Below are positions 9,354 through 18,321 of a DNA stretch of 44,715 nt, one piece after another. The DNA comes from Candidatus Brocadia carolinensis (GTDB taxonomy: Bacteria; Planctomycetota; Brocadiia; Brocadiales; Brocadiaceae): assembly GCA_002009475.1 (NCBI GenBank), contig AYTS01000042.1, positions 1 to 44,715 on the forward strand. The letters run 5' to 3'. The notes under the pieces are model-generated. The model searched no databases. It saw only the letters and a list, made by a program, of their open reading frames with translations, and was not told where the DNA came from. Each line of letters opens with the position of its first letter. Position 1 is the first letter of the stretch. Both the position numbers and the translations under genes were made by a program.

Positions 9354-10064
9354 TTGGAGTGGAGAAAAAAGTTTCATCGGATGTTAAAAAGGAGAAAGAT
9401 TACTGAGGTAAAAAAAGTTGTCGACGTTAAGTTTGAAGTAGAGGAAAGTCTTGAAGAGAAAAAAAAAGGGTATTTTGCCCGTTTCGTAGGGATTTTTAAA
9501 ACGTCATCACAGGGGGGGAAGAGAATTATGCCATTAGCGGAGGGGATAAATAAAATAAGTGCTTTCGTAAAAAAGTTGCCCAAGGCGCCACAGCCTGAGC
9601 TCACTTCAAGAGAGGTGGTGCTTTCTCTCTGGGGGGCGCTTTTGGGTATAGGGATAACGGCGCTGCTTGCATTTACCTGGAAGTGTCCGATGCTGTTAGG
9701 GTCTTTTGGATCTACCGCACCATTGATTTATTGTGCGTATAAGTCGCCTCTGGCACAACCAAGGAATGTCGTGCTGGGGCATTTTCTCGGCGCAAGTATC
9801 GGTGTGGTTATCAACGATTTCTTTGGTGTGACGTGGTGGTCGATTGCGCTTACCGTTGCCCTTGCTATTATTCTTATGTTTGTGACGTATTCGATACATC
9901 CCCCTGCTGGCGCAACGGCATATGTAGCTGTTCAGACGGGTGGGTTGGGCGTTGGATACTGGTTTATCCTGAATCCCACGATGTTTGGTATTTTTATCAT
10001 GCTGACCGTAGCAGTGATCTTTAATAAGATGAGCAAGAGAGATTATCCAACACATTGGTACTAA
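9354..10064 (+). CDS. HPP-family integral membrane protein, candidate nitrite transporter
   Basis: The C-terminal part (about residues 75-225) is an HPP domain: four hydrophobic helices, GSFGSTAPLIYCAYKSPLAQ, and the name-giving HPPAGATAYVAV motif. HPP proteins of plants and cyanobacteria have been linked to nitrite transport; an FNT transporter 3.6 kb downstream makes that role attractive here, but this is inference. The start is uncertain: the open frame begins with TTG at 9354, ATG 9381 is also in frame, and ATG 9528 has the best ribosome site (ggggaagag) and would give a protein that is nearly all HPP domain. An A9 run at 9459-9467 lies in the basic N-terminal extension, so that part may also be misread. 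Confidence 0.75.
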   Translation: MEWRKKFHRMLKRRKITEVKKVVDVKFEVEESLEEKKKGYFARFVGIFKTSSQGGKRIMPLAEGINKISAFVKKLPKAPQPELTSREVVLSLWGALLGIGITALLAFTWKCPMLLGSFGSTAPLIYCAYKSPLAQPRNVVLGHFLGASIGVVINDFFGVTWWSIALTVALAIILMFVTYSIHPPAGATAYVAVQTGGLGVGYWFILNPTMFGIFIMLTVAVIFNKMSKRDYPTHWY

Positions 10065-10135
10065 AATGCGGTGTCAATTGGATGTGATGTTCGTGAACCT
10101 GAGGGCATAAAGTTTGTTAAATTACGGAGAAAATT

Positions 10136-12426
10136 ATGTATATCTCGATTAAAAATCGGCTTATTTTTTTTACTGATCATATTTACGTTACTGCCATTTG
10201 TATTGTTGCGGGTTATTGCTTACCCGAGGATACAATCCGATCTGCAGGAAGTGCTCATACGAAACCTTGATGGTATTGGACACAAGCAGGCTGAATTGGT
10301 AACTTCCTGGGCGCAGGAAAGAATGAAAAAATGCCCGCGTTGTAGCAAACAATCCACTGATGATCAAATGTGCAAAAATTACAAAAGATGATAAAGATTA
10401 TCAGGATGTCTCCCAATACCTGGAGGTGGTAAAGAATGAGTATGGTTATAAAGGGGTACTGGTAAGCAATGATAAAGGCAAGGTTACCGTAGCAACAGCA
10501 GGGGAAGACTTAGGGGGTGATATTTCGCAGATGGATTACTTCAATCAGGCGTTACAGGGAAATTCAGTTGTGTCGAATGTTATTCCATCCGAAATCCCAC
10601 TCGCCAATGAATTTGGTGAGAAAGAGCTGGGTATGCCTACGCTGTTTGTTTCGACACCACTGAAAGATCGTGACGGAGTTATCATTGGCGTTGTTGCCAT
10701 TCGAGTCGATGAAAAGACACTCAACAATCTGATGTTAAATCTTCATTTGGGGAAGACGGGAGAAACGTATCTGGTAAATAAAGATGGGTACATGATCACC
10801 GAATCGAGGTTTGCTGCACATTTAAAAGAGATGGGACTGGTAAAAAAGAGGTGCGCCCTGGAATTGAAGTTGGTTAATCCGGAAACGGGTGATTTTACCA
10901 CGGGTGTGAAGCAGTGTATTGAAGGCAATAATGGTTTTGACGCAAAAGGATATAAAGATTACAGCGGGTTGACCGTGTTAGGGGTGTGGCGCTGGTTGCC
11001 CGAATTCAATTGGGGTGTTGTTGCAGAGATTGACAGAGATGAAGGGTATGGCGCCGCCTATAATCTGAAGTATATTGTGAGTTCTATCCTGCTGGTGATT
11101 GCTTTTCCTATCGTAATTGTCGCGTATATTATTGGCAGAAAGACTTCGACACCGATTATTAAGTTGAGAGAAGTAACCGAAAAGATGGCATCCGGGGATT
11201 TGACCCAACGGGTAGACATCAAGCGGGACGATGAGATTGGGATATTGGCAAACTCTTTTAACACCATGGCGAAATCTCTGGATGAGAAGACGAAGGAAGT
11301 TACCGAGTCGGAGAAACGTTACCGGGGATTGTTTGGTTCCATAAAAGAAGGGGTCTATCAATCGGATCCCGGCGCCGATGGTGTTTTTACCTTCATTAAT
11401 AAGGCGGGAGCTGAAATATTAGGTTATAGCACTCCGGAAGAGGTTATTGGAACAAAGGTAAAAGATATTTATGTGGACCAGGAAGATCGAAGGCGTCTTT
11501 GCGAGAAACTTGAAAAAGATGGCATTTGGAGGGATTTTGTGTCCCTGTGTAAGAGAAAAAACGGCGATAGCTTTTATGCAGAACGCACCAGCAATATGCT
11601 TCGGGACGAGAAGGGGATTCCTATGGCTATTTACGGAGTATTCCGGGATATCTCTGAAAGGAAAAAGGCAGAGCAGGAGGTCACAGAATCAGAAAGACGG
11701 TATCGATTGTTATTCGATTCGATTAAAGAAGGTGTTTATCAATCCGAGTCAGGACCGGAAGGTGCTTTTACCTGGATCAACCAGGCGGGTGCCGAAATTC
11801 TTGGTTTCAATTCTCCGGGAGAAGTGATTGGAACGAAAGTAAAGGATGTTTACGTAAATCCGGACGATCGTATAAAGCTTCTCGAAAAACTTGGGAAGGA
11901 AGGGGTATGGAAAGGTTTTGTCTCTTTTTGTAAGAGAAAAAATGGTGAACGTTTCTATATGGAACGCACATCCAACATCGTTGTCGATGAAAAGGGTAAG
12001 CCCGTTCGGGTTGATGGAATATTCAGAGATATTACTGAGCGGAAGAAGTTTGAAGAGGAATTGCAGGAATCTGAAAAACATCATCGGCAATTACTGAATT
12101 CATTGAAAGAAGGGATATATCAGAGTGAACCAACGGAAGATGGCGTGTTCACCTGGATCAATCAGGCTGGCGCAGAAATGCTTGGCTACAGTTCTCCGGA
12201 AGAAGTAATTGGCACACGGGTTAAAGAAGTATATGTAAATCCCGATGACCGGAAAGAATTGGTTGAGAAGCTGGAAAAAGAAGGGGTCTGGCGAGAATTT
12301 ACCTCATATTGCAAGAGAAAAAATGGGGAACGATTTATTTCGGAACGAACATGCAATCTGGTGCGTGACGAAAACGGCAAATCGATAAGAATTGAGGGTG
12401 TATTTAGGGACATAACAGAAAGATAA
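10136..12426 (+). CDS. Cache-HAMP receptor with three tandem PAS domains and no kinase (two frameshifts)
   Basis: The protein would be about 762 residues: TM1, double-Cache sensor, TM2 (about 315-340), HAMP, then three PAS domains, each 127 residues and each starting with a SEKRYR-like motif (DNA at 11305, 11686, 12067; exact 381-bp spacing). It ends at RDITER with a stop, where a kinase would normally follow, so it lacks HisKA/HATPase. The N-terminus is restored by starting at ATG 10136 (ACGGAGA upstream) and reading ISIKNRLIF, matching the paralogous kinase at 4378 (SIKNRLILI). This requires one base fewer in T8 at 10164-10171 and one fewer in A6 at 10326-10331. It may deliver its signal through a partner such as the coiled-coil protein or lone receiver downstream. 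Confidence 0.8.
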
Positions 12427-12479
12427 AGCAATTATTTATAAAAGAATTTAAATACACTGAATGTGGGGAGTAGAAAATT

Positions 12480-13013
12480 ATGGGAAATGGAGCAACAAAG
12501 GGTTTGTCGGTAAATGCAAAGACCCTTATCTTGATATTGTTGTTTGTTAATGTCGGGTTTGCGTTCAAGATGATTAATAAGTACTACGCCATGAAAGATG
12601 CCGGGTACATCAGGGAAAAGACATTTCGTGATCAGCTTGAGACCAGGGTGATGAAGGCCTTTGGTTCCATGGAAGACCTGAACAAGATGGTGGATGATAT
12701 AACACGGCGAAAGGAGGAGGCGGAACTGACCGCTGCGTCTTTCCAGGAGCAAGGGGAACAATTAAAGCTTGCAAACAAAAAACTCGAAGAGTCAAAGACT
12801 GATCTGGAGGAGGAAAAAGCGCGGCTGCAAAGAGAGATCTGGGAGTTAGAAGACTCGTTGTCACTTGCAAAAAAGACGTTAAGCAATAAAGATTTAACCA
12901 TTCAGGAACTGATGAATAATGTAGACATCCTTGGAAAGGAAAAGTCAACACTCAAGAAACAGCTTGAGGAATATTCGAAAACACCAGGAGCGTGGAGCCT
13001 TCCCAAACAGTAA
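12480..13013 (+). CDS. Membrane-anchored coiled-coil protein
   Basis: I do not recognise a family for this 177-residue protein. One hydrophobic segment (about residues 14-32) could be a membrane anchor. From about residue 55 to 165 the sequence is charged and heptad-like (KKLEESKTDLEEEKARLQ), a long coiled coil. The start at 12480 is preceded by GGGGAG. It sits 53 bp after the kinase-less PAS receptor and 33 bp before a lone receiver domain, so it may be a scaffold linking receptor and receiver. That role is inferred from position only. Confidence 0.7.
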   Translation: MGNGATKGLSVNAKTLILILLFVNVGFAFKMINKYYAMKDAGYIREKTFRDQLETRVMKAFGSMEDLNKMVDDITRRKEEAELTAASFQEQGEQLKLANKKLEESKTDLEEEKARLQREIWELEDSLSLAKKTLSNKDLTIQELMNNVDILGKEKSTLKKQLEEYSKTPGAWSLPKQ

Positions 13014-13046
13014 AGCATGGATTCATGATACATCAGAAAGATTTTT

Positions 13047-13451
13047 ATGAAAAGGATTTTAATTGTTGAAGGACAAGGGAAGGTACGCCGGTCGTTGGTT
13101 AGCATCTTAAAGCGGGAAGGTTTTGAGGTATGTGAGGGAACGGGATGGGATGGTGTATTGAAGGCTTGTGAAAAGAAGGCATATGATCTCTTCATGGTAG
13201 ATTTAGATACAAAACCACCGGAAGGTGATGATATTTTAAAGAAGATAAAGCATACCAACGTTAGTGCAGAAATAGTGGCAATCGCTTCACGAAGCAGGTG
13301 TGATGCTAATCAAATAAATAGGTACGGAATATATGATTGTCTTCACAAACCTTTCCGGCAGAAAGAAGTAGTCGATTTGGTAAAGAAGGCTTTAGAGAAA
13401 AAGCAATTGGCTGACAAGGTGCGGAACCTGGAGCAGATTATCGATATTTGA
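13047..13451 (+). CDS. Stand-alone receiver-domain response regulator
   Basis: The 134-residue protein is a CheY-like receiver with no output domain, ending in a short helix. The likely phospho-acceptor is one of the Asp residues of FMVDLDTKP (around 52-54); the switch lysine is in HKPF. The N-terminal acidic cluster is altered: LIVEGQGKVR has only one acidic residue where most receivers have two, which would weaken Mg binding. The rest is well kept, including the helix EKKQLADKVRNLE also seen after the receiver of the NtrC-type regulator (EKKSLKDRVRYLE), so the two receivers are related. Confidence 0.8.
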   Translation: MKRILIVEGQGKVRRSLVSILKREGFEVCEGTGWDGVLKACEKKAYDLFMVDLDTKPPEGDDILKKIKHTNVSAEIVAIASRSRCDANQINRYGIYDCLHKPFRQKEVVDLVKKALEKKQLADKVRNLEQIIDI

Positions 13452-13690
13452 TGTGAGTTCCTCTTTCCTACCGATAAAATTGCTGTTTAAGAAACTCAAA
13501 CAAATTTGTTGCGAACTGATTTATAATGATAAAACTGGAGAAAGGGGGTGTTATTAAATAGAATAGCTATGAAAAGAGCAGGTGAGATGTAAGAGTAATA
13601 ATATGTATTCGAGAGTAAACATGTAGTTACAATCAAAGGGGTGTTGTTCTGAGATCATATTCACAACAACATTTTAGAGGAGAACAATTA

Positions 13691-14582
13691 ATGTTATATA
13701 CTGGAAACGTAGATGCAATTGCAGCGGTATCATTAAAGAAAGCTACTGCAATGAAGCACAGTCTGATAGGCTTCCTGACGCTTTCTGTAGTCGCTGGTTT
13801 TTTTATTGGTTTTGGTGTCCTTCTCATGATTATTGCAGCTGCTCCTGTTGCTGCGATCAATCCAGGAATAGGGAAAATCGTTTGTGGTGCAGTATTTCCA
13901 ATCGCTTTGATATTTGTAGTTATTGCCGGAGCTGAGTTGTTTACCGGATATAACTTACTGATATTTAAAGGTACTTTGCGGGGCACGGTAACATTTGGCG
14001 ATTCAATGCTGGGCTGGTTTTGGACCTACTTAGGTAATCTGGGCGGCTCCCTGATCTTTGCGCTTTTAATTTATATGTCCGGTGTGTTTGCCCCTGATCC
14101 ATGGCATGCCTTTTTGAACAAGGTGGCTACCTATAAATGCAACGCGCCCTGGTGGGAATTATTTTTCAGAGGTATTTTTTTGTAACTGGCTCGTGTGTCT
14201 GGGTATATGGAGTTGTTTTCGGGTTACCAGCGACAGTGCCAAGATCATGATGTGCTGGTGGGTCTTGTTCTGTTTTGTCACTACCGGAATGGAACATAGT
14301 GTGGCAAATATGACGTTGTTGGGGATTGCAAATATGTTGCCTCATGACCCAGAAGCGATTTCCTGGGGTAAGATGTTTGGCTGGAACCTTGTTTCTGTGA
14401 CCCTCGGTAACATTGTAGGCGGCACGTTCTTTGTCACTTTCCTGTACTGGTTTGCTACGTACATGGATGAAAGGGGTGCCAGGAAGATGGAGGGCATAAA
14501 GGGTGGTTCCGGAGCAGGAAGTCTGCCACGTGCCGGTGGATCTCCTGAGGAAATAAAAGATGTTAAGGTGAGAATGAAGTAA
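13691..14582 (+). CDS. focA: FNT-family formate/nitrite transporter (frameshifted)
   Basis: The protein, about 296 residues, is an FNT pentameric channel; in anammox cells such proteins are thought to carry nitrite (or formate). Seen: GFLTLSVVAGFFIGFGV (TM1), AGAELFTGYN, then RGIFCNWLVCLGIW and GMEHSVANM, all FNT signatures. The frame breaks at a T7 run (14175-14181, codon about 162); with T6 the reading becomes GIFCNWLVC, which fits the family exactly. GAGGAG lies 11-6 bp before the ATG. The tail after residue 260 is polar and cytoplasmic. Upstream signalling genes and the HPP protein suggest a nitrite sensing and uptake unit. It is followed by a terminator at 14657. Confidence 0.88.
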
Positions 14583-14656
14583 GAAAATGGTGACGAAACG
14601 GAAGATCAGATGATATCATACAAAAGCTGATAAAAGACGTTTCGGATGGAATAAAT

Positions 14657-14689
14657 AAAAAGGGCCGGTTTAAACGCTGGCCCTTTTTT
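14657..14689 (+). terminator. Intrinsic terminator after the FNT gene
   Basis: Stem aaaaagggcc (14657-14666) pairs with ggcccttttt (14679-14688) around a 12-base loop, followed by T residues. It lies 75 bp after the transporter stop. The A- and T-runs make it usable from both sides, but the gene on the opposite strand ends 240 bp away. Confidence 0.8.
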
Positions 14690-14762
14690 GTTGTCACATT
14701 TTGAACGATACCGGAAGAGTTGAATTTAAATTAGCCTTCGGCGACGTATTTAAAGAGAATAT

Positions 14763-14895
14763 CGAACCGCAGAACAAGGAATATCGAATAGTGAAGTGAA
14801 AAATACTTCCTCATTCAACATTCCTTGTTCAATATTCGATATTCGGCGTGCTGTTTTTCAATGGAGAACGAAGAAGCTCTTCGCTCTGCAATTCC
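14763..14895. repeat. 130-bp intergenic repeat, copy 1
   Basis: This stretch matches the reverse complement of 16993-17118. Shared strings include cgaaccgcagaacaaggaa, gtttttcaatggagaacga and gcgaagag. Within each copy, agaacaaggaatat and attccttgttc form an internal inverted pair, so the unit can fold as a hairpin. There is no coding content. The two copies flank the propeller gene and hisB in opposite orientation. Confidence 0.75.
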
Positions 14896-14926
14896 GGAAC
14901 ATTTGAATATTGAGCAGCTTGTGGCT

Positions 14927-16074
14927 TTATCGAGAGGTATCGGAGATTGCTTCTCCAATAGCATAAAGATTCCCATCGTTTGAGCCAAGGTAAATAGTAC
15001 CATCGGCGTCGATTGCTGGCGATGATTCTATGGCATCACCGGTTTCGAAGATCCACTTCAGATTGCCATCAGGATGAAAGGCATACAATTTTTTATCCCT
15101 GGAGGCAGCGTAAATGGTGCCGTCTGCCGCAACGGCAGGGCATGAATGAATAGAGGAGCCTGTTTCAAATTTCCACTTCAACTTCCCATCGGCATTGAAT
15201 GCATAGAGATGATTATCTCCTGAGCCAACATATATGTTTCCCTCCAGGTCAATTGCAGCGGAAGAATCGATATCATACTCGGTGTTAAATGTCCATGCCG
15301 TCTTTCCGTCCGGACGAAAGGCGTAAAACCTCGCATCCTCAGAGCCAATATAGATGTTTCCGCTTGGCGCAATTAAGGGAGATGCGTCCAGGAGGTATCT
15401 GGTGCCAAAACTCCATGCTGCCTTGCCTTCAGGCTCCATCGCAAAGAGATAATAGTCACCCGAGCCAAAGTAAATCATGCCGTCTGGTGCAATGGCAGGG
15501 GACGATGCAATGTGGTCTGCAGTCTTTTGTGTCCACTGCAGTTTTCCATCATGAGTAATGGCATGGAGTTTTTTATCCCATGATCCAACGTAAATCATGC
15601 CATCGGGCGCAAGGGCAGGGGAGGAAATAATGCCCCCCTCGGATTTGTATTTCCATTGTAAACTGCCGTCGGGATTTACCGCATAGAGATGACCATCCCA
15701 CGAACCAAAAAGAATCACGCCGTCCTTTCGAATGGCAGGCGATGAATCAACCTCATCCTGTGTTTCGAATGCCCATTTTAGTTTGCCATTTCTGGTAACG
15801 GCATAGAGTTTCTTGTCTTTCGAACCAAAGTAAATGGTGCCGTCTTCACCGATTGCCGGAGAAGAAGCAATGGGGCCCTTGGTTTGAAATGTCCACTTGA
15901 GCATCGGTTTTCGAATACCTGCTGCTGGGCTTCTTCCGGTATGTTGCAAGTCATGTCTGAACATAGGCCATGGGGTGTCGGCAAGCTGTGCATGAAGTGC
16001 GGTTTGTAATGAGGTGAAGAATAAAAAAGAAACGAATATTGGTAGAATAAGAGTTCGGTATATTTTTTTAACAT
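14927..16074 (-). CDS. Secreted eight-bladed PQQ-type beta-propeller protein
   Basis: Eight consecutive repeats of exactly 40 residues (consensus LKWxFxTxxxIxSSPAIxxD, then GTIYxGSxDxxLYAxxPDGK) would close into an eight-bladed propeller of the PQQ-repeat class. The motif preceding the first blade is WPMFRHDLQHTGRS, common in periplasmic members. The signal peptide (LILPIFVSFLFFTS, ending LHA) is in frame only if the A7 run at the start (T7 at 16063-16069 on the plus strand) had one more base; ATG 16074 then has AAAGGA upstream. Without that correction the first ATG would be at 15964, inside the mature part. No catalytic residues are evident, so it may be a scaffold or binding protein rather than a dehydrogenase. 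Confidence 0.8.
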
Positions 16075-16132
16075 ATAAAAAGGTCCTTTTTTAGGATGAT
16101 AGAATTACTCAAAATTACCTTGAACTCCCGGT

Positions 16133-16252
16133 GCTGGTTCAATCTTGTAGATTGAACCACACATCTTGAATGGGATGAGCAGGTCTGGAATCAGTAATTG
16201 TCTTGAGAAGAATATCAAATGTTTTGATTCAATCGTGGGCGATTGAACCAGC
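16133..16252. repeat. Nested inverted repeats between the propeller gene and hisB
   Basis: The 10-bp arm tggttcaatc (16135-16144) pairs with gattgaacca (16150-16159) across a 5-base loop. A second unit has gattcaatc (16226-16234) and gattgaaccagc (16241-16252). The outermost arms gctggttcaatc and gattgaaccagc are also perfect inverted copies spanning 120 bp. No gene is visible in 16075-16346. It may be a small mobile palindrome or RNA structure after hisB. Confidence 0.5.
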
Positions 16253-16346
16253 AAGCAGTCGCAGCTAAAGGCAGCTTGATTAAAATGCTGTCTGAAGACA
16301 GGGTTCCCATTTTTGTAACAATGGCCTGGCGCTTCTGACGACGCCG

Positions 16347-16937
16347 TCAGAGAATTCCTTTTGTTGACGGAACGTCTTTCACCCGTTCGTCTATCCGCAC
16401 TGCATCGTGCAATGCCCTGGCTAGTCCCTTAAAAATTGCCTCAGCTATGTGGTGTGTATTGCTGCCGTAAGGCACGTTTACATGCAAATTTATCCCGGCA
16501 TTGGTGCTGAAGGCCTTGAGAAATTCCTCGATGAGTTCCGCATCAAAATTTCCGATCTTCCCCGTATGGAAGGTGACATGATATACCAGTGCAGGCCTGC
16601 CGCTAATGTCTATCGCTATTGAGGCGAGAGTTTCTTGCATCGGGATGCTTGAATTTGAAAACCTGCGGATTCCCTTTTTGTCTCCTAATGCCTCTTTTAA
16701 TGCCTGTCCCAGGCATATCCCAACGTCTTCTACGGTGTGATGATCGTCCACCATGCGATCGCCAGTCGCCTTGAGTTCCAGGTCGAACAGACCGTGTTTG
16801 GTGAGGATGTCAAGCATGTGATCCAGGAAGCCGATTCCGGTGGTGATATGGCTTTCCCCTTTTCCGTCGATGTTGATGGCTAAAGCAACCTCCGTTTCTT
16901 TGGTCTTGCGATGAATGGTGGCGGTTCTTTTTGTCAT
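16347..16937 (-). CDS. hisB: Imidazoleglycerol-phosphate dehydratase
   Basis: HisB removes water from imidazole-glycerol phosphate to give imidazole-acetol phosphate, step six of histidine synthesis. The 196-residue product has the expected motifs: [23 protein letters not shown] and [14 protein letters not shown], whose histidines bind the two Mn ions. It is the single-function form (no phosphatase domain). The open frame extends 90 bp upstream to 17027, but those extra residues are read from the 130-bp repeat and have no family counterpart, so I start at ATG 16937. It is separated from hisC by 288 bp holding that repeat, so it may have its own promoter. Confidence 0.93.
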   Translation of the reverse strand: MTKRTATIHRKTKETEVALAINIDGKGESHITTGIGFLDHMLDILTKHGLFDLELKATGDRMVDDHHTVEDVGICLGQALKEALGDKKGIRRFSNSSIPMQETLASIAIDISGRPALVYHVTFHTGKIGNFDAELIEEFLKAFSTNAGINLHVNVPYGSNTHHIAEAIFKGLARALHDAVRIDERVKDVPSTKGIL

Positions 16938-16992
16938 TTGAATTGCACTGACATGCGTGTCGTGCCCTCTGTTAATGTTTGGGAATTTCAAA

Positions 16993-17118
16993 GTTGTTGC
17001 GGAGCGAAGAGATTCTTCGTTCTCCATTGAAAAACAGTACGACGAATGTCGAACAAGGAATATTGAATGACGATGTACCTTTACTTCGCTATTCGATATT
17101 CCTTGTTCTGCGGTTCGA
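16993..17118. repeat. 130-bp intergenic repeat, copy 2 (inverted)
   Basis: This is the inverted copy of 14763-14895, lying between hisC and hisB. It contains gaacaaggaatat (17051-17063) and atattccttgttc, the internal inverted pair. It begins 55 bp before the hisB start. The insertion apparently split a hisD-hisC-hisB operon. Confidence 0.75.
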
Positions 17119-17137
17119 CCTTTTCTTTAAATAAGCA

Positions 17138-17204
17138 GCCGGAGGCCTAATTCAAATGTTCAGGAATTTCAATCACCTCCCATAATCCCCCCGTTTACGG
17201 GGGG
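17138..17204. repeat. Short repeat and GC-rich hairpin after hisC
   Basis: The string gccggaggcctaattcaa (17138-17155) is identical to 146-163. A GC-rich palindrome, cccccc-gtttac-gggggg, lies at 17187-17204, 22 bp after the hisC stop. It could stop or stabilise the hisC transcript, but no T-run follows in the minus direction. Confidence 0.45.
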
Positions 17205-17225
17205 AAACAGGGGGGAAGTCACTGT

Positions 17226-18308
17226 TTAATGACAACAGGGATGCATTATCTTTGAATGGCTATCGCTCACAAGCTCTTTGAGGTGTTTCAGTAAAGTGTC
17301 GATTTCTTCCCTTGTCCCAATGGTAATGCGCAAGCAATCGTCCAGCCGCCTCAGATTAAAATATCGAACCAGTATCTTTCGTAATTTGAGCGTCTGGTAC
17401 AGCGTGTGGGCAGAAACTTCTTTCCTGCATCGTACCAATACGAAGTTGGTTTGGGAGGGATATACAAAAAATCCCATTTCCTGCAGCGATCTCGTAAGAT
17501 GGAGTCTCGTTTCTTTTATTTTTTCAACATGCGTCTTCATGCTTTTTTGATCATCCAGCGCTGCCACCACGGCAGCAATGCTAAGTCGGTCGACATTATA
17601 TGAGTCCTTTACCTTCATCATTCCTTGAATGAGATGTTCCTGGGCAATACAAAAACCCAATCTGATGCCAGCTAAAGAATAGGATTTTGACAGTGTGCGG
17701 AGGATAAGGACATTGTCATGCTTTTCAACAAGACGAAGGCAGTTGTCCTCGGCGAAATCGGCGTATGCCTCATCTACAACAAGCACACCATCTATTTTTG
17801 ACGCTATCGTTGAAATATCATCAGGCGGTATCATGGTCCCTGAAGGTGAGTTTGGATTAGCAATAAAAGTGACCTTAGCCCCTTTTACGATAAAGTCTTT
17901 GGGCAGCGTGTAATCTTCTGTAAAGTCGATTGCACAGGCAGCGCCATCCTGAAGTTCCGCAAGTGTTTTGTAAAGCATGTATGAAGGATAAGGAAAGATC
18001 ACCTTGTCACAGGGTCCTGCAAAACTCCGGATAATAATAGACAACAGATCGTCTGAGCCGTTTCCCGCCATGACATACTCTGGCTTTGTTCCTAATACCT
18101 CGGCGACCTTCTGCCTCGCCTGTGTTGCAACAGGGTCCGGATAAAGACGTAAGCTGTCACTTACCGCACTTTTAATGGCGTTCAGGACTTTTGATGAAGG
18201 GGGATAAGGATTTTCGTTCGTATTGAGCTTTACATAGATACCGTCTTGTGGTTGTTCGCCAGGCGTATACCCCGACATCATTTCAATGTTTTTCCGAAAA
18301 TAACTCAA
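17226..18308 (-). CDS. hisC: Histidinol-phosphate aminotransferase
   Basis: HisC is a PLP fold-type I aminotransferase that converts imidazole-acetol phosphate to histidinol phosphate using glutamate. The 360-residue protein shows LNTNENPYPPS near the N-terminus, GNGSDDLL, VDEAYADF and the PLP lysine K208 in TLSKSYSLAG, followed by RLGF. Its start lies 13 bp after the hisD stop, so the two are cotranscribed. Length and motifs are normal. Confidence 0.94.
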   Translation of the reverse strand: MSYFRKNIEMMSGYTPGEQPQDGIYVKLNTNENPYPPSSKVLNAIKSAVSDSLRLYPDPVATQARQKVAEVLGTKPEYVMAGNGSDDLLSIIIRSFAGPCDKVIFPYPSYMLYKTLAELQDGAACAIDFTEDYTLPKDFIVKGAKVTFIANPNSPSGTMIPPDDISTIASKIDGVLVVDEAYADFAEDNCLRLVEKHDNVLILRTLSKSYSLAGIRLGFCIAQEHLIQGMMKVKDSYNVDRLSIAAVVAALDDQKSMKTHVEKIKETRLHLTRSLQEMGFFVYPSQTNFVLVRCRKEVSAHTLYQTLKLRKILVRYFNLRRLDDCLRITIGTREEIDTLLKHLKELVSDSHSKIMHPCCH

Positions 18309-18321
18309 CCGTGTACTCCTT

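Noticed and set aside
11305..12426. Regular 381-bp repeats resembling an array
   Set aside because: The units encode PAS domains in one frame; there are no spacers of CRISPR type.
9151..13690. Sigma-54 -24/-12 promoters near the NtrC-type regulator
   Set aside because: I looked for TGGCAC-N5-TTGC forms in the main spacers and found no convincing match.
15010..15900. Regular 120-bp repeats that could suggest a satellite or CRISPR
   Set aside because: The period is the 40-residue propeller blade and all lies within one open frame.
16938..17027. N-terminal extension of HisB
   Set aside because: The extra residues are read from the 130-bp repeat and have no counterpart in the family.
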